Shown here in pieces: positions 34,862 to 47,376 of a DNA stretch of 64,000 bases; the first letter of the stretch is position 1, and each line of letters begins with the position of its first letter. The stretch comes from Mytilus trossulus. Lineage: Eukaryota; Mollusca; Bivalvia; Mytilida; Mytilidae. The DNA is taken from the NCBI RefSeq assembly GCF_036588685.1, contig NC_086381.1, forward strand, positions 54,187,431 to 54,251,430. The letters are read 5' to 3'. Both the position numbers and the translations under genes were made by a program. The notes under the pieces are model-generated. The model did not search any database and was not told the origin of the DNA. It saw only the letters and a program-made list of their open reading frames with translations.

Positions 34862-34929
34862 ACCTCAGCACTGCAATATTTTGGCTTCATGCATAAGTAC
34901 CGAACCAAGCCAGAAGGATATTTTCTAAA
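34862..34929 (-). CDS. Candidate small exon, unidentified
   Basis: An acceptor (tttttctatttttag) and a donor (GCTGAG|GTAACT) flank a minus-strand frame reading KYPSGLVRYLCMKPKYCSAE. Two cysteines and a basic composition are all that can be said. It lies 5' of the candidate exon at 34553-34732 on the same strand. Confidence 0.3.
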
Positions 34930-36179
34930 AATAGAAAAATCAATCAGAGCTGATGATTTGCAAAGACGAAAAAAAAAAAAAAACAATAACACGAAATAAT
35001 AATAAGAAACAACGTTAGACAAAATTTATCAAGTATATATCTAACAGCAATTAATCAGAATGATTCTTTATTATTCATTGTTATATGTAAGGAATATTCA
35101 CAAAACTTATTTGGAAAAATTACGGGACATTATTTGACATAACCCTGATTCATCTGCTTTCTGCAGAGACAGTGATGAAGTTTTAAAATAGTCTACATAG
35201 CAGCTGCAATCTTTTGGATAAATAATGAGCTTGAGTTGTATATCCCGTAGTCAATTAAAGATGGTTCAATGCTAATTAGGTGATTAAAATGGATAATTTT
35301 GAAATTAAAACCATCACGTTCGTCATATATTCTAGATTTGGTACTCGTGCATTATCTGTAGTTTATTAATTACGGATTCCAATATATTCCGATGGATAAA
35401 ACATATGAGTAACTACTGGTGTTGTTAGTCATGTCATTGGAGCAATGGAAACCATTGAGACACGAATTCTATGACAAAACACTACTTATTTGACTGGTAT
35501 TAAAAGTGTACGTTTGGATTACAAATCTTTTGATTTTAAATCTTGTGTATAAAAAGATACGAATGCCGTTGAATAAAAACTGTTAAGGTGCATTACAGTT
35601 CTAAAAATTATATTTCTATTTTGTCATGTTCTTTTTAACTTACCCACACAAGGCTGAACATGGAACAATGTATGTTTAAGAAAGATTTTTAATAACTTAA
35701 ATAATAGACAAAAAAAAAAAGGAATTCGCCGGCTTTTCGACATCGGAAAACAAACTATTACTAAATATACATAGTTTGTACATACAAGAAAGTAGTACAT
35801 ATGTTAAACAAAATAGTTCCTACGCATAGCTATATCTTTGTCAATAGTTGGAATATTTGGTTACAAATGTAGTTTTTATATCAAATGAAAGCTTGGGAAC
35901 TTGGTATCACTGCAGAACGTTGAAAGTTTTACTTGAATAATATAAAAAACTATATGAAATTTTAATATAGGGCACATTTTGCCTGTTGTTCAGATCAGAA
36001 GTTCCTGTTTTTGTACTATCAAACTTCGAAGAACCAATACGCCCTTATATGCAATTAACGGTATGTTGATTCTTTCAGCACAAGTCAAGAAAAGGTACAG
36101 TTTGACATAAAATAACTGCCACTTTATTTGAACTTAACACAAAGTAACCATCAATGCTTGAAATTGTCGAATTTAACAC
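34930..36179. other. Non-coding stretch
   Basis: AT-rich sequence with a poly-A run near 34970. No gene or repeat family was recognised. Confidence 0.35.
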
Positions 36180-36850
36180 GGAAAGCAATGGGGCTATGGA
36201 TTAATGGTTTTATACCTTATGCATTTCAAGTCAGTGCGTCCTCAATGCGTGATTCCTGCTAAACCAGCACATTACCACCACTAAAACGATCACATTTATG
36301 CACAAATGCGTCTGCATAACGTTCATTTTGACGTCTGTACACTCTCATTCTGCCATCACTTCTACGTAAACGAAATCTGGACTCATCACTAAAGATTACA
36401 TTTTGCCACCTTACACGGTTATAAATAACGATCAATTGCACAACGTAGGCGTGCAGTTCGATAACGCTGATTTATAATGGCTCCTACTATTGGACGACGA
36501 CAACGCAAACCAGCCTCTTGTAGCCTATTACGTACATTTTGGGCGGATATCCTTGGATTATGCCTCCCATGTGTTTGCCATGCGGTAATTGTAGCTTTCA
36601 AAAACCGATCCCTGCGATGAGTGAATCTTATTCGTAAGTAACAGCAGTATACTACTGTTGCCTTTATTTGACGTAACGTCGTTATTCTTGGACGTCCAAT
36701 ACGTTGTCTGTCATTTGAGTCTATTAAACGACTCATTAATCTTGTTATTGTCAATGTAGGAACACAAAAGTTGTTTGCAACGTTAATATGGCGCATACCT
36801 GCTTGTACCAATTCCAATGCTCTATCACGCTCATGTTGGCGTAGAAGAGT
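36180..36850 (-). pseudogene. Truncated Tc1-like transposase
   Basis: The minus-strand reading starts near QHERDRALELVQAGMRHIN (helix-turn-helix). It continues ITRLMSRL, IGRPRITT (the GRPR linker), ISAQNVRNRLQEAGLRCRRP and, after frame changes, WQNVIFSDESRFRLRRSDGR with the first catalytic Asp of the DDE triad, then YADAFVHKCDRFSGGNVLV. Immediately after this a Trp is missing, a stop appears and homology fades. The second Asp, the Glu and the C-terminal third are absent. At least two frame disruptions occur (the open frames 36419-36817 and 36259-36441). It is a dead copy of a Tc1/mariner element. Confidence 0.85.
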
Positions 36851-37160
36851 TATATAAAACCGTCTTTTTTAATGTCACATTCAGTCACCTTTTGTTTACC
36901 TGTGTTGATCGGATATTTAATCACCCTTATAAAATTTAAAACCCGTGTTCGGACCACATAAATGTGATTCCGATTGAAATTCCAAAATACGCTTCGTGTA
37001 ATCTCCGCTGTTTTTGAATGTACATTTTAGAAGGACGCGAAATTACAGTTATCCTTTTAGTTTTTGTAAATCAAGTGCAAATTTCACTCTTAATAGACTG
37101 AGAAAAAAAATTGTCGAAACTTTTTTTAAATAGCAACTGGTCGTTTGTCATGTTTTTTTG

Positions 37161-38220
37161 GGTTTTCAATAAACGACATTTGTTGTCCCCAGAAAAATCG
37201 TTTAAAATGAATATACTAAATTATATCAGAGCAGAGTCTTAAATATCATAAAAATAATAAGGAAAACAACTATTCAATATTAATATTTCCTGATTTCTAA
37301 TATTTTAACATAATTAATTTAAAAAAAATATCTGTAAAATAATAAAATGTTTTTGATTCTCGTTTTCTAACGAGCTTTTAGCCTGACTACAAGGCAAAGC
37401 CTTTTTAGTTTTGTTCAACAATGAAGAACAAGGGAGTACGATGTATCACCGCCAATAAAGCGGTCTGTAACAAGTATTCACTATAGATTTGAATATCCCA
37501 CTGACACGTGAGCCCTCCGGTAACATATCAGACAATACATCTTTCCTAACACTTTTTCATGAAAAGTAAGTTGGACGCAATTGTATACAGTTATTAATTA
37601 TACCTATGATTAATTTGCCATTACAAATATGCATACATCTAAAACGCATTTCTAGTACTTTTCTAAGGCCGACATCAACACGGTTTTAATAAGAACACAA
37701 ACTTTTTCTTCAAAAGCGGATTGACTTTTTACAAATACAAAACATGTTTTCAACGGTTCAAGTAAGTATTTTACTATATATGTTCTATAATCGTGAAAAT
37801 CATATAGATATATATCTTCTTCCTTGCGCAATGGACCACAAATAAATGTTAATCAGTTGCATACTAAGTAGTTCTTAAAAAAATGTTCCCCTTAATAACC
37901 TTGAATTTCATTTTGTTTTTTAGCTTTTGTTAATTCCTGATCGTTTTCCAACGATTTATTTGATAAATCAATAGAAGGAATTATGAATTGCATGTACTTT
38001 TTACTGACCTATTAAAACAAACGAGGAATCGTTTCAACTATTTAATTTGATAAAATGATTGTTTAAATGAATATTATCAGATAATTTGAACAAAAAGTGT
38101 ACAGTGTACCTTTAAAGTGTAGTATGTTATGCAGTACTTATAATGATAATGTTTACCTTCGAGATTTAATTAACATATTTGAAAAGTTAAAAAAATATCA
38201 CTGCATCCACAGTAATTTGT
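37161..38220. repeat. Duplicated block X, copy 2
   Basis: Matches 8671-9930 in order and orientation ('ataataaggaaaacaactattcaa', 'gagccctccggtaacatatc', 'gcggattgactttttacaaat', 'ttctataatcgtgaaaatca', 'gatcgttttccaacgat'). It lies upstream, in minus sense, of the U4 exons. Confidence 0.65.
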
Positions 38221-39109
38221 TTTTGGTTCTATAAAAATTAGGAAATATAGTACGATTCGAAAAAAAACTACCATCCATCATAGAAAAACCAAAGTTGGGC
38301 AGTTGTTAAGGTTACTATAAGGCACTCAACAAGAGACAACCAAACATATCATTAAGTAATATTTAAAAAGTAATATTATAACGAAAGATTTGGCCTGATA
38401 TATGATAAAATTATGAACGGACATACATATAACAGACAGCAAACAACGTTAAGCACTATCTTAGGTTCAAGTCTAATGACAGGCATTCATAATCTGACGG
38501 CGATAAGCATAATTCGAATATTTGATAGTAGTGTAACAAAACAACATAAGATGTCACTATATAAATAATTTTGAACACTAATGCTGTTCGTATTCTTGAT
38601 TTCGTTTCCAAGCCCAAAAACGATTTATTTTTGGTTAGGAAAAACAAAGATTACATTTTGTAATACGGCATTAGTACCACCCTTGATGCAATATCAGATT
38701 ATGAGAGTAAAAGCAAATTGATATATAATAGATAAGCTTTTTAATTGTCGTTGTATCTAAGACGTTAACACATGCTTTCTGCTTGAAAAGACATATGGAA
38801 ATGTTAACCGAGTCGTGAAGCAAGCCGTAGCATCATTAAACTATCCCTTCATAATATACTATTAAAGAAGTATACTGATACACTTAAGACTATTGTTGTA
38901 TGACGTCAGAGAGTGAAATAACCACGTTTATTTCACATGAGAAATTATCGGTTTTTATTTAACTGGGAAATCAATGTAATTCATTGCAACCAATGTTATA
39001 TTTACACATATCCTTTGTCATATAAAACTGCAGTATTGTCGAACAAAATTATACACATGTGTTACCAATGTGCATCTCCAGTTTTACATTGATGTAAAGA
39101 AAGACATGC

Positions 39110-39250
39110 AATTAAAAAGGATAAAACTTTACTCATGCGAAGCTTTTTTTTTTTATTTGGAACAAATTAAACTTTTTGAAAAGTAAAATCTAACAAAGAC
39201 GAACAAGGGAAAACCAAAAGTGGTATTACATCTATATATATAAAGTTGTG
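39110..39250. repeat. Fragment homologous to the 3' flank of units U1 and U3
   Basis: The sequence 'ggataaaactttactcatgcgaagc', 'tatttggaacaaa', 'aactttttgaaaagtaaaatctaacaaagac' and the following 'gttgtgcgatt' align with 535-700 and 13675-13860. It suggests another array unit once extended here but lost its exons. Confidence 0.5.
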
Positions 39251-39389
39251 CGATTAAACATAGATCATTTAATGATAATAAAACAACCATTCGTGAGTAT
39301 CTATTGATTATTTAGTCTTAGATCTTAATGTTCTTTGTAGTTCCGTAGCACGAGTAGCCGACAACGTGTGTTTTTTTGTTAGATGTATT

Positions 39390-39780
39390 TCTATTTTTAT
39401 AATCTGATTAGTTAAGCATTTTTCAACTGTTTTTGTTTATAGTTCTTTCATATGTTGTGATGTTACATCACCATCCTAGGTTAGGAGTGGGTTGGGATTC
39501 CACTGACATGTTTAATACCGCCATATTCCATAAGTTTGTGCCACTTCTAAGTCAGCTGCCTGTAATTCGTAGGTTGTTCCTGTTGCTGTGTATGTGCCTT
39601 TTGTTAAATTTTATGTACATCAGTTATGTCGTCAGTTTTTCCTTTTGAGTTGTTTTACATTTGTGATTTAGGGGCCTTTAAAAGACTACTTTTATGTGAT
39701 TTGAACTCATTTTTGAAAGTCGTTCGTTAACCTATAATTTATGTGTCATTGGCAATCATACCACTTTTTCTTTTTAATAT
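39390..39780 (+). repeat. R1-type interspersed repeat
   Basis: Keeps 'aatctgattagttaagc.tttttcaactg', 'cctaggttaggagtgggttgggattcc', 'ctaagtcagctgcctgtaattcgta', 'gttgttttacatttgtg' and 'gtgtcattggcaatcataccac'. It aligns along its length with 47740-48170. Confidence 0.75.
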
Positions 39781-39959
39781 ATATTAAGGTATTCTATTTA
39801 CACAACTTATACCAAGTAAACGTTTCAAGGTTAAAGTTTGAAAAATTGCATGCAAGGACGACTGCGTTTGATCTAATCTAACACGTTTTAATTTCTTTAA
39901 GCTAGGTTTACAATGCCGATCATATCAACTCAATTGTCCCAATGGTCAAAATTTTCACG

Positions 39960-40250
39960 ACCAAGCGTAATAAAATTCTTAATCGGGCATGTTTACGACT
40001 TCTATCCGACTGCTATCCGACTGTACGAGACCTAAACTCGACAATTCACGACTCAATCACGACTCCATCACGACTCATACCCGACCATTAATTTAATACA
40101 TATTCGATGATTCCGACCAATTCACGATCTCGGCATGATCTTTACTCGACTACTTGGACCAAAGCAACTATACTCGATCTCAGCCTGATCTCGACCAGAC
40201 CAGGTCGACTTCCTCGTATAGGGATTGTAGGGATAGTCGGGAATTGGTCG
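39960..40250. repeat. Degenerate CGACT/TCGAC-rich repeat tract
   Basis: Words such as 'atccgactgctatccgactg', 'cacgactcaatcacgactcc' and 'cacgactcatacccgaccat' recur at irregular spacing. Later 'tactcgactac', 'tactcgatctc' and 'gatctcgaccagacc' follow. The tract stands out for CpG density. It does not code. Confidence 0.5.
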
Positions 40251-42689
40251 TGTATGTACAATTTCAGTATAAAAATGTTTGCAATTTTATATGACCCGGT
40301 GCAGCGGGGGCGGGGGACATTAAGGCTTACCCTTGTCTGTCCATAAATAGGAATGTACATCCCAACAGATTGATGGATTTCCGTTCTATACTTTTATTTT
40401 GCCTCAAACAGATTTTATGAAACGTTATTACCACCAAACACATATCAATTGCGAATTTGGGTTACGTCACATTTACCGTTCTTGGGTAATGACTCTTTAT
40501 AACGTTATACAAGCTATATGTTTTTAAGCTGGGCTATTATCTGTGTCCCATGAACACATTCTCCGTTTATTTGGTTAGATTTAGTAGTTCACAGAAGGTC
40601 TCAGTAAAATCATACATCTAAAATAGCTATATGGAAACGAAGTAGTTGGATTAGTGGGCAAGGTGGTTAGAGCTCAGAGAGAAAGGTTTATAGCTGTGAC
40701 GGAGCTTGAAGTGAGTGAAGAAGACGGACAAGAAGGCATAGACAGCAACGGACGCCAATAAATCTAGGTGAGGCAGTTGCCGATACGGCGACGACAGTGC
40801 AGGCAGTATGAAGTAAAATCACAAAAATACTGAAGACCTGATTAATTGGGTGATAACTGATTTGTTACGGCTGTTATATTTAAAAAATAATTCTGTATTT
40901 CCTAAAAGAACAAATCGAGATCCACTTCGTGTCCATGTATCCCACTGCATAAATGAGGCATAATTTTATACAGCTGATTCTTTGGAAGAATGAGAAAAAA
41001 TGCTTTCATTGTATAAAGTTCCTATCCCGATTGTTGGATTATGTCATCCAAGTGGTTTATTCAAAGTTTGGTAACAACGTTAATTGCGCCTGCCTCGTCG
41101 ATCACGAAACCAAATATATAACGTATACAGCTAGGGCTTTTTAACATCACGGAAATTTACGGCGATTTACAGAATAATTTACGAGAAAAGCGATGATTTC
41201 AGTTTTCAAATTGTAACCTTTTAATTTCTTTGTAACAGCTTTTTAGCCCTTGATATAGAGTTTACCTCTTCAAGTTAATACCATATTCTAGAATGTGTAT
41301 TTGGTATCATGATGTATTTCATATAGGGTTGGTGCTGTCAAGAACGATTTTAAACCCAAAGTTGTAAAGTGTAAAATTGAAATCGTCCCTTTGAAAAATG
41401 TTTTGACGCCATCACACTGTTCCAACTGTCATACAAGCTCGTGGTCCTTTCTTTAGATATTATTAACCGAATGATACTGATAATTATAGCCAACTCATTC
41501 CGGATATATAAAATGAGGTATGCTTAACATTCCGGAGCACATTTGTTTTGTTTTGTATACTTTTGATTATCTTTGGTCGTTTTCGTTTTTTCGAAGACGC
41601 ACATTCTCCACCCATTTTAATTACATCTTATAAGCATACATTTGCTATCCGAATCCTCTATCATGTAATATATACTTCAGATGAAGCCACTTTCGGAATA
41701 GTGCGACAAATTCCTTTTAAAATCTTAATTGTACAATTGAAAGCATCTCTTTAGGCGTGACGCCAATTGATAAACGAACCCAATTTTGAGGAAAAAATTT
41801 AGTTATGCATTTGGGTATTCGTATTTTTTGCGATCAATATTTGCTCATAAAGTTTAGTTGTGTAGCATGTGTAGTGCTTGGTGATCATCTGTACAGCAGA
41901 GCAAGACTTTCGACAGTTGTGTTGTGTTACACAAATCAAACAATCTGATTAGGTAAGAATATTATAAATAAATTTTGTTTGAAATCCTTTAATTAGTGGT
42001 TGCTGGAATGAAACAATGCCTGATTTTCTGTCATAAACTGTTGAAATGTGAATGAACATGAATTGCCCTAATCCTGACACGATTTGTCAATATCCTGCCA
42101 TGTTGATTATTTATATTTAATCAACGTGTGGTTCGTTTGATTTGATTCTTCATAATTCAAAAATTGATTAAGACGACGAATGTTCTTGCTTTTCTTCTGA
42201 ATTACCTATAGTGACAAAATGACAAAATGAGACGCTACCTTAAAAAACATCTTTTTGCTTAACATTTAATAAAAGGAATATGTTTGGCCGCATATTCTTT
42301 AAAAATCATTAGAGAAACAGATTTCACCACCAAATATCGTTTGATACGATATGTATCCACACAGGACAGTTATAATGCTGATACTGTCATGGGTGGAGCG
42401 ATGCAGTGGTACAATCTATATAAAACTCACACTTTGAATTGGGTAGTCGTTTGAATATGTTCTCAATAACATAACTATCAAACGACAATATAGATATTAG
42501 AACATTTACATTGTATCCTTACTTTTCTCATTTCTGATCAATTTATTGTAAACGTTTACAAAAGTATGAAGTATACCATTTTTTTCAGATTTTCTTCCCC
42601 AAGCATATTAACCTAAGCGGTGTTTTGCCCAATTTTTGGGAAATCTGGGTTCTCAAATGTTCTTCAACTGTATACTTCATTTCTAACTA
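40251..42689. other. Long non-coding stretch
   Basis: No exon, RNA gene or repeat family was recognised with confidence. The short open frames at 40953-41144 and 41548-41754 have no supporting motif or splice sites. A GC-richer patch at 40650-40820 is unassigned. Confidence 0.35.
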
Positions 42690-43040
42690 TAATGATCAGA
42701 GCGTCAATGGTGAGTCTTGTGTAGACGAAACGCACGTCTGGCGTACCCCATTCTAAGCTTGGTATATTTGATACCTATTTACACCACTGGGTGTATGCCA
42801 CTACTGTTTGACGTAGTAGACAGCACTACGGTTATGACATGAATATCAATTGTATGTATGTTTATAAATTAATTGTGTACAACCTTTTTGGAATTGTATG
42901 TCCTCAACATGCGCGATGCTCATCAACTTTATCCTTTATTGATTTCTAACTATTTTTATATGAGCGTCACTGATGAGTCTCGACGAAACGCGCGTCTGAC
43001 GTTTTAAACGATAAACCTGGAACACCTGATAACAAGTTTT
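42690..43040 (+). repeat. Two tandem copies of the 'gagcgtca.tgatgagtc' bivalve repeat
   Basis: The first copy (from 42690) has 'agagcgtcaatggtgagtc', 'gacgaaacgcacgtctggcgtac' and 'tatttacaccactgggtgtatgcc'. The second, from about 42955, has 'gagcgtcactgatgagtctc', 'gacgaaacgcgcgtctgacg' and 'cctggaacacctgataac'. Between them lies a diverged linker. I recall this as a widespread mussel repeat. A scrap in reverse orientation is near 25030. Confidence 0.75.
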
Positions 43041-43470
43041 CTATTTATTTTATTGAGGATTTTTTTCTAAATATGTATAGAATAAATATGACGATAACAG
43101 ATTCTTTCTTTGCAATATCACATGTTATAACATGTTATAAGTTGATATGTATATGTGTCGTTAGTTTATTTTCGTCAAATAAGTATTAAAATCCCTTTGG
43201 TATAATTCTTTATGTTTTTGGTAGTCAAATAAATGCATTAAAACGTATATATATATGTTTCACACACCTTGCATCAACTATCAAACACGAAGTTTTGTTT
43301 TAAAAAATCAACATAATGTATTAATTCTAAGCAGGCTATAACTCTTCAAAATTACTATTAAAATATGTATTTCGTTACCTGTTCCTTCATTCAGGTATAT
43401 TAACCAATCGAGTGATTGATATGTTTTTTGTTTTATAACGCACAATGTAAAGTTATTATTAATAAGTAAT

Positions 43471-45363
43471 TCAAGAAGATGGCAATTGGTTGTTCACAAA
43501 CGATTTGAGCTGATTCCAGTTCCCTTTCAAAGCGTCTAATTCTTCCTTTGTACTTCCTTTAATTCTATTCTGCTCTTCGATAATTTCAATTAGACTTTTC
43601 CTCTGTTTTTCACTGAATTCAGTTTCCGTATTTTTTTGTTCTTCAACCAACTTTTTCAATGTTTCTTCTTGTTGTGTTTTTAATTTAGAAAACATGTCTT
43701 CTTGGTTTTTTTTCCACTCAATCAATTTCTTCATTTCCGTTTCGTCTTGATGTTTTTTCATTTCGCCTGTGTTTGTATTTTGCTCAGCCAAAGTTTCCTT
43801 CTCTTTTTGTATGCATACAATACAATTGTGTTGCTCTTCTCTGTTTAATTTGGTAATTTTAGTTATTTCGTTTTCTATTAATTCCGTTAACTTGTCCTTC
43901 TCTTGTTTTGTTAATTCAGCTATCGTTTTCTCCTGTTTTCCTTTAAATTCAGCCAACATTTCCTTTACTTTTGTTTTCAGTTCATTTTCTTGCTCCCTTT
44001 TAAGTTTATCTAACGATTCCTTAAATGTTTTGTGCTCTTCTTCAATCATTTGTTTCCATATTTTCTTCTCTGTTCCTATTAATTCCGCTATATTGTTCTT
44101 TTCTTTTTCGGTCACTTTAGCTATGGTTATCTCTTGTTTTGCATTCAATTCTTTTTCCTGCTCTCTTTTAAAGTTGTCTAACGATTCCCTAAATTTGTTG
44201 TGGTCTTCTTCAGTCAATTTAGTAAATTTTTCCTTCTCTTTTCCTATAAATTCCATTAACTTCCTCTTTTCTTGTTTCGCCGATTCATCCATACTTGTCT
44301 CTTGTTTTCTTATCAAGTCTGCCAACAGTTTCTCTTGTTCTTTAATCAAGTCATGTTCGTGCTCTCTTGTAAGTTGGGCTAACGATGTCTTACAATCGTT
44401 TTGCTCTTTTTCAATCAGTGCAGCCAACTTCTCCTTCTCTTTTCCTGTAAATTCTGTTAAATGATTCTGCTCTTGTTCTGTCATTTCGGCTATGGTATTC
44501 TTTTGTTTCCCTATCAATTCAGCGAATATTTTCTCTTGTTTTTTCATTTCATTTGCTTGATCCCTGTTAAATCCAGCCAATAATTCCTTAAGTTTGTTTT
44601 GCTCTTCTCCAATCACATCAGTAAATTTTACTTTCTCTTTTCCTATAAATTCCGTTAACTTTGTTTTCTCTTGTTCTTCAGATTCCGCCATGTTATTCTC
44701 TTGTTTTCTTTTCAATTCAGCCAGTATTTTTTCTTGTCTTATTGTCAGTTCATTTCCCTGCTTCTTTTTTAAATCAGCCAATAATTCTTTACATTTGTTT
44801 TGCTCTTCTGCAATCAAATCAATAATTGTTTCCTTCTCTTGTTTTATACATTCCGTTAACTTATCTTTCTCGAGTTGTCCAAATTCATCTAGTGCTTTCC
44901 TTTGGTTTTCTATCAATTCAGTCAATAGTTTCTCTTGTTGAGTTTCCAATCCATGTCCATGCTTTCTTATAAGGTTATCTAACGATTCTCCCATCAATTT
45001 AGTAAACTGTTCCTTCTCTTTTCCTATAAATTCCATTAATATTTCTTTCTCTTGTTCTCCCGATTCACCAATGGCTTTCTCTTGTTTTCCTTTCAATTCC
45101 TTCAACGTCTCCATTTGTTTTTGTATATCTTTTTCCAACTTCTTGTGCTCTTCAATCAATGTTTCCTTCCCTTTTTCAATTAATCCAGTTAACAGTTTTT
45201 TTTCTTTTTTTGCCAATTCAGCCAATACGTATACTCCGTCTTGATTTCTTTTCCGTACATCTTCTTGTTCTTTTTTTAATTCACCCAACGTTTTCTGTTG
45301 TTTTCGTAATTTACAAAAATTGTGGTACGAAATCACAGACAATACTCCAATGCATGAAAAGAC
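43471..45363 (-). CDS. Large hendecad coiled-coil exon, array unit U5
   Basis: The best-preserved exon of the family: 630 codons, fully open, ending ...NNQLPSS and TGA. The acceptor (tacaattgcag) at 45364-45365 is followed by the head VFSCIGVLSVISYHNFCKL, which is hydrophobic enough for a short membrane or packing segment. A long, charged Lys/Glu helix region follows. Its core repeats are 11 residues long (KLTEFIGKEKE, KFTDVIGEEQN, KIFAELIGKQK, NTIAEMTEQEQ). They are organised into about 67-residue superunits with the order QEK.KLTEFIGKEKEKF, EEQNK.KELLA.LKREQ, KQEK.LAELI.KQE. It is the last exon of its gene. The upstream exon 47377-47564 joins in phase 0. Function unknown. Long hendecad helices occur in coiled coils and in membrane-surface helices, and nothing here decides between them. 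Confidence 0.8.
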   Translation of the reverse strand, partial: VFSCIGVLSVISYHNFCKLRKQQKTLGELKKEQEDVRKRNQDGVYVLAELAKKEKKLLTGLIEKGKETLIEEHKKLEKDIQKQMETLKELKGKQEKAIGESGEQEKEILMEFIGKEKEQFTKLMGESLDNLIRKHGHGLETQQEKLLTELIENQRKALDEFGQLEKDKLTECIKQEKETIIDLIAEEQNKCKELLADLKKKQGNELTIRQEKILAELKRKQENNMAESEEQEKTKLTEFIGKEKVKFTDVIGEEQNKLKELLAGFNRDQANEMKKQEKIFAELIGKQKNTIAEMTEQEQNHLTEFTGKEKEKLAALIEKEQNDCKTSLAQLTREHEHDLIKEQEKLLADLIRKQETSMDESAKQEKRKLMEFIGKEKEKFTKLTEEDHNKFRESLDNFKREQEKELNAKQEITIAKVTEKEKNNIAELIGTEKKIWKQMIEEEHKTFKESLDKLKREQENELKTKVKEMLAEFKGKQEKTIAELTKQEKDKLTELIENEITKITKLNREEQHNCIVCIQKEKETLAEQNTNTGEMKKHQDETEMKKLIEWKKNQEDMFSKLKTQQEETLKKLVEEQKNTETEFSEKQRKSLIEIIEEQNRIKGSTKEELDALKGNWNQLKSFVNNQLPSS

Positions 45364-47376
45364 CTGCAATTGTATAAATATGAAATTTAATACTTAGAGT
45401 TTTAGAATTTATGCCATTAAAAACATACGCTTCTCTTTGAATCTCATGTGAACTAACCCCAATAAATAATCATGTTTAATATCGACCGATATATTTTCAA
45501 GACCGATTAATTGGTTATGATAAATAAGAGAACCTCCAACATCAGAATAAAATCGGTTTGTTTCGAAAATTATTAAAATTTCAAAACATTTCCGCTTTCG
45601 ATATTAGGATTTCATTTCTTTTTCAAATTGATCTTGTTTTGATTGCAGTGATGACACAAATTTGATATAAGTGAGGGTTTCATACATGTAAGTACTAAAA
45701 GTTGCATATGCGATGTATAAACCACATAATGACACTGAATATAAATTGTTTATGTTCTAAAATGCTGATCAGTTTTTAAACGTTTCACTTTGTACGAGTG
45801 CAGATTCATATTTGTTATGGATTGACTTGAACCTAAACAAACCATTGAAACATTTTCTAATTTTGCATTTTTAAGACCATTTCGTTTTTCTTATTTTTTT
45901 GAATATTTATATTTGTTTTGGTTTTTACGAAAAAAGATTTCTTTAAATGAATGAACAACCATAAAATATGTAAGGTCAAGTCAAGTATATACATGTGTAC
46001 ACATACGTAGATATGATATGATTGCAAATGAGACAACTATACACAAAAGTTAAAATGGAGTAGATGCAAGCAATAATAGGTTACCTTCAAGACTTAAGTA
46101 ATGAGAAAACCCAAACCGTATATCGAGAAGAAAAATTAAAACCCTTTCAATTTAGAAAACTAAGGCCTACATTGTAATTGAACACCAAACAAATTACGAA
46201 AACAAAATATGACAGACATTAATAATGCATATTTAAATCTTTATATTCATTTGACAAAAACCTTACACGTAGTCAATGATCCTTAAATCTTATTCATTTA
46301 AATTTGGAAAATACACATGATTTTGACCCACATACGATAACAAAAGATCATTAATGCCTGTTTTGTGTTAGAGATCATATTGTTCCCTTGAATTAAATAA
46401 TTCTATTTATTCTGGGTTTCAACGTTGGGCATTATTAGAAAAGACAGCCGCAAAATTTGAAATGCGAACTAATCGCAATTGTGTTTTGAAATATTGCCAG
46501 CAGTGGCTATGTTTACTCTACATGAACATTTATTAAATGTGTAATATGATCACGACATTAGATGTGTTCTTGCTGATGGCAAAAATATTAGTCTGTTGAT
46601 TACATTTTAATTCCGAAAAAAAAATGAAACCATGGGGCAGCTAAAAGTGACTGAATAAAGGACACAAACTAGCAACATTTATATCATTTTGCATTTTTAT
46701 CGTTTTGAAATGCTGTGCGATAGATTGGTTCTGTAACAAGTCATACATTTGATAGTTGATTTCCTTTCGTTTGATGTGTAAAGCTTTTGATTTTGCTATC
46801 TGACAATGGACTTTGCGTTTGGAATTTTAGTTTTTGTATTCCTTTCTTTTATATCTGTATGCATGTTTGAGCACCTTAAAAATATATTTAGACAAAAACA
46901 GAGTCATAGATTCCTGAAATGTACGCAATTAGTTTTTATTTTGTTCTTGGGATGGCAAACATTTCAAATTCATAGTTTTGTTGTATAAACCTTATTCAAG
47001 TCCTATTTCGGTTAGTGCTTTATCTATGTATTTGCTTTGTAGTATATATTAAAAATTGTATCATATAAAATACGGATAACCTATTTGCTAAATCGAGTTG
47101 ACTGATAAAATATTGGAAGTTCAAACTACAAAAGAAATCATACATAGAATATATATGCTTAATGTCGATTAAGATTGTTTTCCGTACCATGATGTATTTG
47201 TTAATATTTTAATTTTTTTCACACGACAGGGTTCGATTGGGCGCGAGCATATAATGTTCATAGCAGGACAATCCTGTTATTCTATATCTGCTCTGTCTGT
47301 TCGTAAGTATCAAATAATGAAATATCAACAGATGAAGATATTTTCATTTTTTACTAAAAAAAGAAGTAACACTTAC
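45364..47376 (-). other. Inferred intron of unit U5
   Basis: Bounded by the donor ACA|GTAAGT at 47376 and the acceptor tacaattgcag at 45364. It is AT-rich. A plus-strand 60-codon frame at 46806-46988 has no motif. No repeat family was recognised. Confidence 0.5.

Noticed and set aside
43769..44464. Plus-strand open frame of 231 codons, rich in Phe/Ser/Leu
   Set aside because: It is the antisense of the Lys/Glu-rich hendecad exon U5. Its composition is the expected complement and it has no splice context of its own. The same applies to 44594-44941 and 45159-45377.
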